Source: Chryseosolibacter sp049791675 (GTDB lineage Bacteria > Bacteroidota > Bacteroidia > Cytophagales > Cyclobacteriaceae). From it: 17,818 nt of DNA. Below, piece by piece: positions 1 to 5,182 of the stretch. The notes below the pieces were generated by a model that was not told the origin of the DNA, searched no databases, and saw nothing but the letters and a program-made list of their open reading frames with translations. The stretch is from assembly GCA_049791675.1 (NCBI GenBank), contig JBARAD010000100.1:1-17818 (forward strand), given 5' to 3'. Position 1 is the first letter of the stretch; every line of letters begins with the position of its first letter. Both the position numbers and the translations under genes were made by a program.

Positions 1-65
1 GCAATCGTGGCGGTGCGGCAGAAAGGTCAGTGGTTACGGGTGAGTGACGCGTGCGGACTTACTGG

Positions 66-100
66 ACGGCCCGGCACCGGTTGCCGGAGGCCGGTGTGTC
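66..100. repeat. Heptamer array, GCCGG family (locus 1)
   Basis: About five consecutive 7-base units, each carrying GCCGG or a close variant in the same phase (boundaries at 72/73, 79/80, 86/87 and 93/94). The 10-mer GGTTGCCGGA at 80-89 recurs exactly at 3811-3820, inside a longer array of the same period, and CCGGTTGCCG at 77-86 occurs in reverse complement at 2608-2617. An imperfect hairpin follows (102-109 with 119-126, nine-base loop). No gene could be supported in bases 1-309. Confidence 0.7.
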
Positions 101-154
101 AGCGCCTCGCATTTCCATCGAGGTGCGTGTCACGAAAGCTTCATAGTACTATTG

Positions 155-277
155 CCGTGGACCGTGGACGAATTCAAGATTCAAAATTTAAGATTTAAGA
201 TTGCGGCCGTGGAAAAAGAACAGTGCATGGGGCGAAACGGGTTGCCGTGGACGGTGGACCGTCGACTGTGGACCGTT
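155..277. repeat. Composite heptamer arrays: CCGTGGA family flanking ATTTAAG family
   Basis: Three blocks. At 155-170 CCGTGGA occurs twice in tandem plus two bases. At 172-202 there are four units of ATT(C/T)AA(G/A), the last two identical ATTTAAG, plus a partial ATT, with exact 7-base phase. At 245-277 four CCGTGGA-type units follow, varying at positions 2 and 5, plus a partial fifth. The outer blocks match each other in sequence; the middle block is unrelated in sequence but has the same period. The stretch ends 32 bases before the VOC gene, so it may lie in that gene's upstream region. Confidence 0.85.
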
Positions 278-309
278 ATTTGACTAACTTCACCACAAAG
301 AAGCTGCTT

Positions 310-723
310 ATGAAACTCGACATCTACGTCAATTATCCCGGCCACTGCGCTGATGCGTTCCGGTACTACGAGAAACACCTCGGCGGGAAGATTACGGGAA
401 TGATCACGCACGGCGAGCAACCAGAAGAAATTAATGTTCGCGAGGACTGGAAAAACGCTGTGCTCCATGCGCGCATGGAAATCGGGGATGTGGTGCTCAT
501 GGGCGCCGATATTCCCAACGCCGAACCCATGCGCAGCGCGTATCTGACACTGCGTGTTGACTCCGCATCAGAAGCGGAGCGCATCTATACCGTCCTCTCC
601 CAGGGCGGCCAGATCTTTATGAAAATGGAAGAAACCCACTTCGCATCCCGGTTTGCCATGCTCCGCGACAAGTTCGGGACATCCTGGATGCTGCTTCACG
701 AGCGACCAGACCAGCCTCAGTAA
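310..723 (+). CDS. PhnB-like VOC (glyoxalase-fold) family protein
   Basis: A 137-residue protein of the vicinal oxygen chelate superfamily, PhnB/YjdN-like branch. These are small cytoplasmic proteins with two beta-alpha-beta-beta-beta modules; most members have no assigned substrate, and none can be given here. Visible family signatures are the opening MKLDIYVNYPGHCADAFRYY, the central HARMEIGDVVLMGAD, the second-module strand AYLTLRVDSASEAERIY, and the closing segment from SRFAMLRDKFGT to SWMLLHE. The length is normal for the family. I chose the ATG at 310 because the family similarity begins there; the longer frame from 223 would be translated from the heptamer array. It stands alone, 88 bases from the next gene on the same strand. 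The family call is firm; the function is unknown. Confidence 0.88.
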   Translation: MKLDIYVNYPGHCADAFRYYEKHLGGKITGMITHGEQPEEINVREDWKNAVLHARMEIGDVVLMGADIPNAEPMRSAYLTLRVDSASEAERIYTVLSQGGQIFMKMEETHFASRFAMLRDKFGTSWMLLHERPDQPQ

Positions 724-811
724 CCCGATACCTCCAATCAAGATCCTCCAATACGATTTGTTAACTTGCCGGCTATTGCGATCCCGAAAACGTTACTGGG
801 CAACCTCAAAA

Positions 812-1519
812 ATGAAAACCGGACTTTTGCCGATTCTCCTTATTATCCTGATTTTTTCATCTTGTAGTAAACCGGCTGTTGACGATAAAGAGATTGTCAC
901 ATCAGATTCCATCGCCAGGAAAACTATTTCCAGCGATACGCGCAACATTGAAAATAATGCATTGCAGGAAGCGCGGATTGTGAAAGGCGACGTATTTCAG
1001 CCCGAAGAATTCCTCATCGAATTATCGGATGACACCATTCAGGCCAACTACTCCGGACATCTGAGTGCAGGTAAGTTGAGTAAGAATATCAACTTTGATC
1101 AATACTTCTATACCCGCAAGATCCACTACTTTGAATCGGATCAATGCGTCATCATATTTTTCGAAATTACCAATGATGACGGAAGCTATAACATCGTTTA
1201 TTGTCTCAACAAAAACGATCTCGGTACGGTATGGCAAACAAAACTCTTAAGTTTCAACCTCACCGTGGGAAAATCCGAAATCCACATCTTATACCTGGGC
1301 GCAGGGGAAAACGCTTATGCGCTGGACATCGACACCGGCAAACTTCTTTGGCAGACCGAAGGACTTTACCACCAACATGGCTTTAATTTCTTCGACTCCA
1401 TAGACATTTCTGACAAAGCAATTCTTTTGAAAGGCAAATCATTCTCAAAAGATCGCGGGGGCCGGACCATGACTGTTGCGCTGGAGAAGACGGACGGCAG
1501 GATATTGTTTGTGAGATAG
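812..1519 (+). CDS. Lipoprotein with PQQ-like beta-propeller motifs
   Basis: A 235-residue predicted lipoprotein. The start at 812 gives a short signal peptide (hydrophobic core LLPILLIILIF) and a lipobox ending in SSC with the lipidated Cys at residue 18; the longer frame from 653 overlaps the VOC gene and is rejected. The second half holds three copies of the PQQ-like blade motif, in which a D-x-x-(T)G turn precedes a Trp or hydrophobic strand: NKNDLGTVWQ near residue 131, DIDTGKLLWQTEG near 172 and EKTDGRILFV near 225. Full propellers need six to eight blades, so this is a partial propeller or a divergent relative. PQQ-like repeats outside enzymes usually act as binding scaffolds, as in BamB; no enzymatic role is implied. 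The protein is probably anchored in the outer or inner membrane. The stop codon runs straight into a heptamer array. Confidence 0.75.
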   Translation: MKTGLLPILLIILIFSSCSKPAVDDKEIVTSDSIARKTISSDTRNIENNALQEARIVKGDVFQPEEFLIELSDDTIQANYSGHLSAGKLSKNINFDQYFYTRKIHYFESDQCVIIFFEITNDDGSYNIVYCLNKNDLGTVWQTKLLSFNLTVGKSEIHILYLGAGENAYALDIDTGKLLWQTEGLYHQHGFNFFDSIDISDKAILLKGKSFSKDRGGRTMTVALEKTDGRILFVR

Positions 1520-1560
1520 ACCACAGTCCACAGACGACGGACCACAGCCCACGGTCTGTC
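1519..1560. repeat. Heptamer array, CCGTGGA family, reverse orientation
   Basis: Six consecutive heptamers with boundaries at 1525/1526, 1532/1533, 1539/1540, 1546/1547 and 1553/1554. Most are variants of G(A/T)CCAC(A/G), the reverse complement of the family seen at 155-277; the third and last are more diverged. The first G of the array is the last base of the preceding TAG stop codon. This is the first part of a gene-free stretch from 1520 to 2072. Confidence 0.8.
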
Positions 1561-1639
1561 AGCAGTGCAAACCTCCGATCCCTCCCACAAGCAAAGCGCC
1601 CCCGCTATGAAATGCAACCCTTGGATATCCGCATGACCT

Positions 1640-1667
1640 CACTCACCACTCAGCACTCACCACTCAC
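1640..1667. repeat. Heptamer array, CACTCAC family
   Basis: Four tandem 7-base units: CACTCAC, CACTCAG, then CACTCAC twice, in exact phase. The sequence is unrelated to the CCGTGGA, ATTTAAG and GCCGG families but has the same unit length. It lies in the gene-free stretch between the PQQ-like lipoprotein and the two-helix membrane protein. Confidence 0.85.
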
Positions 1668-1717
1668 GCAAAGCCCTACTATGAAAAACAGAACACTCAG
1701 CCGCACGCCCCCATTCA

Positions 1718-1793
1718 GACGACGGACCACGGACCACAGACCACAGTTGACGGTCCGCAAAAGGGCTGTGGTCCGTGGACTGTCGACCGTGGA
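1718..1793. repeat. Inverted pair of CCGTGGA-family heptamer arrays
   Basis: Six reverse-oriented units at 1718-1759, including GACCACA twice in a row at 1732-1745, are followed after six bases by four forward-oriented units at 1766-1793 (CTGTGGT, CCGTGGA, CTGTCGA, CCGTGGA). The arms are imperfect reverse complements, so the stretch could fold into a long, bulged hairpin. A 61-codon reading frame across 1612-1797 is made mostly of these repeats and is not considered a gene. Confidence 0.85.
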
Positions 1794-1797
1794 CTAA

Positions 1798-2072
1798 CTG
1801 TCAGGAAATGAATCCGAAAGAAATGCTAAGAAAATTGATGTAAAATTTGGATATTTAGGTAAGGCTGGCCATGCGTGATCGACAGGGAAGAGACAAGTTC
1901 CTGTTTGGTCAGTGACCCGTGTCGGCCGAAATAGCAACATGAGTCCGGAGCTGATATGATAACCATCCTCACCGGCGTAAATTATGAATGCATACCTGAA
2001 TGGCAGGACAACACCACCAAATAGAATGATTCCCGTGTATAGATTGAAGGCACTGTAAAGATCTTCATACCC
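1798..2072. other. Gene-free gap; start-less open frame on the minus strand
   Basis: No gene with a start could be supported here. On the minus strand one frame is open for about 105 codons, from a stop near 2117 to a stop near 1796, without an ATG in its first half. It reads as a plausible protein: an acidic segment (DEFDEERAHGYEDLY) and then a hydrophobic one (TGIILFGGVVLPFRYAFIIY). It overlaps the first 45 or so bases of the plus-strand gene at 2073. It may be the remnant of a membrane-protein gene or a chance open frame. Confidence 0.3.
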
Positions 2073-2540
2073 ATGAGCGCGTTCTTCATCAAATTCATCA
2101 TAACGGTATCATGGCTGATACTGGTATTGATCTATTTGATCATCGGGCTCGTCAGGCGAAACAAAAAACAGATCAAAACCGCGGGGATAATATACCTGAT
2201 CACCATCGGAGGATTACTGCTCGTGATCGTAGGACAATCGGTCCTCCCTGACAAGGGAAAAGCGTACTCAGGCAAAAGGACCGTCCTGGTTGCGACCAGG
2301 AAAGCATCGCTGGGAGCGGTGCAGCTGAAAGTATACACTGACAGCACGTACGATTTGGGAAGCGAGAGCAAAGTAACGTGGAGAGGACGGATCAAAGTGA
2401 ATAACGACACTTTGTTCCTTCTGCAGAACGACAAGATCGCAGCATCTTTTGTCGTGGACACTAAGATACTGAAAGAGGTAAGGAATACGGGGATTAGTTT
2501 TCTGCAGATTGAGAGTAATAATTTGATCAGAGCGGAGTAA
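2073..2540 (+). CDS. Two-helix membrane protein of unknown function
   Basis: A 155-residue protein I do not recognise. Residues 3-27 form a strong hydrophobic segment rich in Ile and Leu, ending in the positively charged VRRNKKQIK loop; residues 37-57 form a second membrane segment with a GG pair. By the positive-inside rule the short loop between them is cytoplasmic, so both termini face the periplasm. The remaining 95 or so residues are soluble, with alternating beta-strand patterns (for example LGAVQLKVYTDSTYDLG and KVNNDTLFLLQNDKIAASFV), as in a small beta-rich domain. The ATG at 2073 places the first helix at the very N-terminus. A heptamer array begins seven bases after the stop. It is a plausible gene because of the clean membrane topology and codon pattern. 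Confidence 0.65.
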   Translation: MSAFFIKFIITVSWLILVLIYLIIGLVRRNKKQIKTAGIIYLITIGGLLLVIVGQSVLPDKGKAYSGKRTVLVATRKASLGAVQLKVYTDSTYDLGSESKVTWRGRIKVNNDTLFLLQNDKIAASFVVDTKILKEVRNTGISFLQIESNNLIRAE

Positions 2541-2546
2541 CAGGTG

Positions 2547-2574
2547 GTCGACGGTCCACAGTCCACGGTCCACA
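2547..2574. repeat. Heptamer array, CCGTGGA family, reverse orientation
   Basis: Four units of GTC(C/G)AC(A/G) in exact 7-base phase, the reverse complement of the family at 155-277. It lies seven bases downstream of the stop of the two-helix membrane protein gene. Confidence 0.85.
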
Positions 2575-2594
2575 GCAACAGGCCACCCGCTCTG

Positions 2595-2622
2595 ACATCC
2601 CGGCATCCGGCAACCGGCAACC
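2595..2622. repeat. Heptamer array, GCCGG family, reverse orientation
   Basis: Four units in exact 7-base phase, the last two identical GGCAACC. Reverse complementing gives GGTTGCC repeats, matching the arrays at 66-100 and 3794-3849. It lies between the two-helix membrane protein gene and the 3' end of the minus-strand DUF6600-type gene. Confidence 0.8.
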
Positions 2623-2676
2623 ATTTTGTCCAAGTGATAGAACTATGAAGCTTTCTCCATGACGAATCCTCACCGC

Positions 2677-3687
2677 CTAAACGGCCCCTCTCCTGTTCCT
2701 GTCCGAACGCTTCTGGGGCTGGCTGCTGTCGGGTGCTTTCTTCTTGATCTCGGTTGACCGCGATGGGCGCCGGGCAGGTAGTCGCTGCTCTTCGCGGGGC
2801 TGACGGCTGACATCAGGCTGACGCGGTGGTTCAGGCTGGCGACTTACATCGGGCCTCGTGCGCCCGCGTCGATCCGACGGCATTTCGATTTCTTCCGGCT
2901 TGTATACTCTTTCCGGTGCCGGCTTCGCTTCGCCCGGAGCTTCTTTCCGGATCTCGGGCTTGTAGACATTCAGTCTGTCATTGCGCAGTGTGGTAGCGCC
3001 CGGTGAACTGCGCTCCGCGATCTCAACCTCGTTTATCCGGCGGTTGGCTGTCTGCTCGATCTCTGTTCTGTCCGGCCCCGGCATATACTGGATACGTTGC
3101 TCCTCGCGTACGCGTGCTGGTATCGGTGCATGCCTGATGAGGTCAGGATTTTTCGACCGCTCGACACGGTACTGGTGGATGTGTTCCCGCGGAAGATCGT
3201 GATCCCTTACAAATACCCAATGCTCATGCGGGACGATATGACGTCCCCCAATAACTGCCTTCACCGTAATGCCAATACCCAGCGGCGTCCATCCGGAGTA
3301 TCCGCCGCCGCGTCTCCAGACCACCCACGCCGGTCCCCAGACGGTATCGGGAAACCACATCCAGCCATACGCCACGTCGTAGTGCCAGCGTCCATAATGG
3401 AATGGCGCCCATCCCCAGGCGTAATACGAATACCACGTCCAGCCGAAGCTGGTGTATACCCAATGCCCCTGTGTGGCGTAAGGACTGAACCCCACGGCCA
3501 CGTCGGGAATCCAGACATATCCATAGGGACGATAATCGATCCATCGCCCAAAGGGACTCAGTTCCGTATAGAAGACATCAACCGTAACCTGTTGGTCAGG
3601 ATTGTACTGTGATTGCGATGCCATGGGCGAACACGCCGCAAGATTCAGGGCGATCGCCGTCAGGAGAAATATTCGTGTTGATTTCAT
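2677..3687 (-). CDS. DUF6600-type Trp/Tyr-rich lipoprotein with basic Pro/Arg-rich tail
   Basis: A 336-residue predicted lipoprotein. I start at the ATG at 3687 rather than 3714, because MKSTRIFLLTAIALNLAAC is then a clean lipoprotein signal with Cys19. Residues about 35-160 are the DUF6600-type domain, dense in Trp, Tyr and Gly: FYTELSPFGRWIDYRPYGYV, GHWVYTSFGWTWYS, WGWAPFHYGRW, YGWMWFPDTVWGPAWV and the closing GWTPLG. Such proteins are common in Bacteroidota and proteobacteria and have no established function; they are exported. From about residue 200 the chain is low-complexity, charged and Pro/Arg-rich, with a short duplication of PDVSRQP around residue 290. The tail is unlikely to be globular and could bind polyanions such as LPS or nucleic acid (inference). 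No operon partner is visible. Confidence 0.82.
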   Translation of the reverse strand: MKSTRIFLLTAIALNLAACSPMASQSQYNPDQQVTVDVFYTELSPFGRWIDYRPYGYVWIPDVAVGFSPYATQGHWVYTSFGWTWYSYYAWGWAPFHYGRWHYDVAYGWMWFPDTVWGPAWVVWRRGGGYSGWTPLGIGITVKAVIGGRHIVPHEHWVFVRDHDLPREHIHQYRVERSKNPDLIRHAPIPARVREEQRIQYMPGPDRTEIEQTANRRINEVEIAERSSPGATTLRNDRLNVYKPEIRKEAPGEAKPAPERVYKPEEIEMPSDRRGRTRPDVSRQPEPPRQPDVSRQPREEQRLPARRPSRSTEIKKKAPDSSQPQKRSDRNRRGAV

Positions 3688-3793
3688 TTTGTCAAATTGA
3701 AAAGCCATCATCAATTAAGAGAGGATTGACCAGGTTACAAATGATGGTGGTCACGAGGGGGGGGTGTGGTTGTCATTGGGGAACGCGGCAGAG

Positions 3794-3849
3794 GCCGGGT
3801 GCCTGGTTCGGGTTGCCGGATACCAGGTGCCGGATGCCAGGGGCCGGGG
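3794..3849. repeat. Heptamer array, GCCGG family (longest)
   Basis: Eight consecutive heptamers in perfect phase from 3794 to 3849. GCCGG(A/G)(T/G) units tend to alternate with (A/G)CC(A/T)GG(T/G) units; GCCGGAT appears exactly at 3815-3821 and 3829-3835. It lies in a gene-free stretch (3688-4048) upstream of the DUF6600-type gene on the minus strand. Confidence 0.85.
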
Positions 3850-3891
3850 TGCTGTGATCTTCAAAATCCTGGAGGGATTCAATCAGAATAG

Positions 3892-3943
3892 CCCCGCATG
3901 CAATGCGGGGGTGTGGCGGTGAGTTGTTCCGGCCCTTAAAGGG
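3892..3943. repeat. Two small palindromes, REP-like
   Basis: A perfect 8-bp stem CCCCGCAT/ATGCGGGG (3892-3899 with 3903-3910) has a three-base GCA loop. A second, CCCTT/AAGGG (3933-3937 with 3939-3943), follows 22 bases later. Paired small GC-rich hairpins between genes are typical of REP/BIME elements mobilised by RAYT transposases. Neither hairpin is followed by a clear T-tract, so a terminator is less likely. No RAYT gene is in this window. The rest of 3944-4048 holds nothing I can name. Confidence 0.45.
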
Positions 3944-4048
3944 TTTAATTGACGATGGGACGTTAGTAAAAATTGCTGACGGTGAACGAAACTTTATGTC
4001 CGCACGATAATCGTCATTGCAACATGGCCATATTCTTTTTACCCGCCG

Positions 4049-4252
4049 TCATTTCTTGACCATCCGGATTTTGCGGTTGCCGATGGAGACAATATAAAAT
4101 CCGGCGGGGAGATCGTGTATGTAGAAACGGTCCTCACCAACTATTGGTGAAAAAGCTTTCACTACAATGCCGGCCGGATTCAGATTATTTACTGGAATCC
4201 ACAGACACCTTTCTAAACAATTCCTTCCAGATAAGGTATGCAGCCACACTGA
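4049..4252 (-). pseudogene. Orphan C-terminal fragment of a T9SS type A sorting domain
   Basis: The minus-strand frame ends in a typical Bacteroidota T9SS C-terminal sorting domain: beta-strand AGIVVKAFSPIVG, then FYIHDLPAGFYIVSIGN (the LPAG-x-Y-x-V-x-I-G core) and the basic end KIRMVKK before TGA. Complete domains are about 70-90 residues long and sit at the end of large secreted proteins; they direct export through the type IX system and cell-surface attachment. Here only about 45 residues are recognisable. The frame has a stop (TAA) two codons before the first possible start, a GTG at 4249. I read it as the truncated end of a lost surface-protein gene. No other part of that protein was found upstream on this strand. 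Confidence 0.6.
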
Positions 4253-4316
4253 TTAGGATCATATTAATACAATCGACTTGAACATTCATGCGATCCATAA
4301 AAATCCCGTTCACCAT
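4185..4316 (-). CDS. Possible 43-residue single-helix membrane peptide
   Basis: A short minus-strand frame from ATG at 4316 to TAA at 4185-4187. Its centre (MILISVAAYLIW) is hydrophobic enough for one membrane helix, followed by a basic KELFRK segment. It overlaps the sorting-domain remnant by about 65 bases in a different frame. There is no family match and no clear ribosome-binding signal. It may be a real small membrane protein or a chance frame in decayed DNA. Confidence 0.2.
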   Translation of the reverse strand: MVNGIFMDRMNVQVDCINMILISVAAYLIWKELFRKVSVDSSK

Positions 4317-4399
4317 TCCCCTAAGGGTTAAATACGAACACATTTTTTTCTCATGCTCCTATCACGGAAGAAATAATAATCACTACCTTCCCTATTGAA

Positions 4400-4441
4400 G
4401 CCCATCTGATCCTTTTTAAAACTAAAAAAGGCCAGACGGGC
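4400..4441 (+). terminator. Terminator-like hairpin
   Basis: GCCCATCTG (4400-4408) faces CAGACGGGC (4433-4441) with one A/C mismatch, and an inner stem of CC plus a T-run (4411-4417) pairs with an A-run plus GG (4424-4431). A T-rich stretch (CTTTTACTATTT) follows on the plus strand. No plus-strand gene ends just before it, so it may shield the downstream regulator from upstream transcription. The remaining gap, 4442-4685, shows no gene and probably holds the promoter of the LuxR-type gene; I could not fix promoter boxes. Confidence 0.4.
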
Positions 4442-4685
4442 TTTTACTATTTACAATGGTGAATGAGTGGCAACGTTCGCAACGGGTAAATGAGGATTGT
4501 TCCTGAATAACTGAGAATTCCCTATGCTTGTCTTCTGACATTAACGTGAAATCAGAATGAGAACAATACTCCACTATCTCTTTCGGGAATCGATCATGTT
4601 AGTGCAGTACTGAAAGAGGAAAAGCCGATCAACAAGATTCAACACTTTCACCTTTGCAAAGCTGGTAAACTTAACCCTCTTTTTT

Positions 4686-5093
4686 ATGATACATCAGTTT
4701 AGCGTCAATGTTCCGTCACATGAGGCAAAAGAATTCAGTAAAGAACCATCAGACTGCATTAGTGCATATTCACAACTAGCCGCTATCATGGCGGATCTTA
4801 ATCAATGCTCCAAGACTTATTGCGTCGTGGTAAACGTAATCGATGCCACTTCTCTGAATGATCATAAGAAAATCCTCAGGCAGCTTTCTTCACTCACAAA
4901 ATCGCTGACAAAAAGAGAACTGGAAGTCTTTGAGCTTTCTATGAAGGGTTTAAATACCAAACAGATTTCTGAACAATTGTTGATTACGGCGGAAACGGTA
5001 AAAACACATCGTAAAAGAATAGTCAGCAAAGCTGGAGTTACAAAAATCGAAGAAATAAAAAACTGGATTACCTCTGAACAATTCAATCTCTAA
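4686..5093 (+). CDS. Stand-alone LuxR-type HTH transcriptional regulator
   Basis: A 135-residue protein with a C-terminal LuxR/NarL-type DNA-binding domain at about residues 72-130. LTKRELEVFELSMKGLNTKQ is the first half of the four-helix fold, ISEQLLITAETVKTHRKRIV includes the recognition helix, and the last helix follows (VSKAGVTKIEEIKNWI). The 70 or so N-terminal residues show no receiver-domain motif (no acidic pocket, no phosphoacceptor Asp in context) and no autoinducer-binding motif, so the signal it senses, if any, is unknown. The ATG at 4686 is the first in frame. It ends 89 bases before the RHS cluster on the same strand, and the location suggests, without proving, that it controls that cluster. 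A GC-rich palindrome lies between them. Confidence 0.85.
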   Translation: MIHQFSVNVPSHEAKEFSKEPSDCISAYSQLAAIMADLNQCSKTYCVVVNVIDATSLNDHKKILRQLSSLTKSLTKRELEVFELSMKGLNTKQISEQLLITAETVKTHRKRIVSKAGVTKIEEIKNWITSEQFNL

Positions 5094-5097
5094 TAAA

Positions 5098-5117
5098 CAT
5101 CACCCCCCGGGGGGATG
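5098..5117. terminator. GC-rich palindrome after the LuxR-type gene
   Basis: CCCCCC directly abuts GGGGGG (5103-5114), with outer CAT/ATG pairs and one bulged A at 5102. It begins five bases after the stop codon of the regulator. There is no T-tract, so termination would be weak or Rho-assisted; it could also be a protein-binding palindrome in front of the RHS genes. Confidence 0.35.
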
Positions 5118-5182
5118 CTTCAGCGATTGAAATAACTGATCTTGTAGCCATTATTTAACTACCTAACCTAAACCAAAGAGGT

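Noticed and set aside
7..283. Two overlapping plus-strand frames of 63 and 79 codons before the VOC gene
   Set aside because: They run through the heptamer arrays, give Arg/Cys-rich sequence with no family pattern, and differ only by frame over repeat DNA.
653..811. N-terminal extension of the PQQ-like lipoprotein from 653
   Set aside because: It overlaps the VOC coding sequence in another frame; the ATG at 812 gives a proper lipoprotein signal.
1612..1797. 61-codon plus-strand frame
   Set aside because: Its residues come mainly from CACTCAC and GACCACA repeats; no protein-like composition.
2132..2633. 162- and 121-codon minus-strand frames opposite the two-helix membrane protein gene
   Set aside because: Antisense shadows; they extend into repeat arrays and lack recognisable motifs, whereas the plus frame has clean membrane helices.
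3097..3612. 171-codon plus-strand frame within the DUF6600-type gene
   Set aside because: It is the complement of Trp/Tyr/Pro-rich coding sequence, whose family match is clear on the minus strand.
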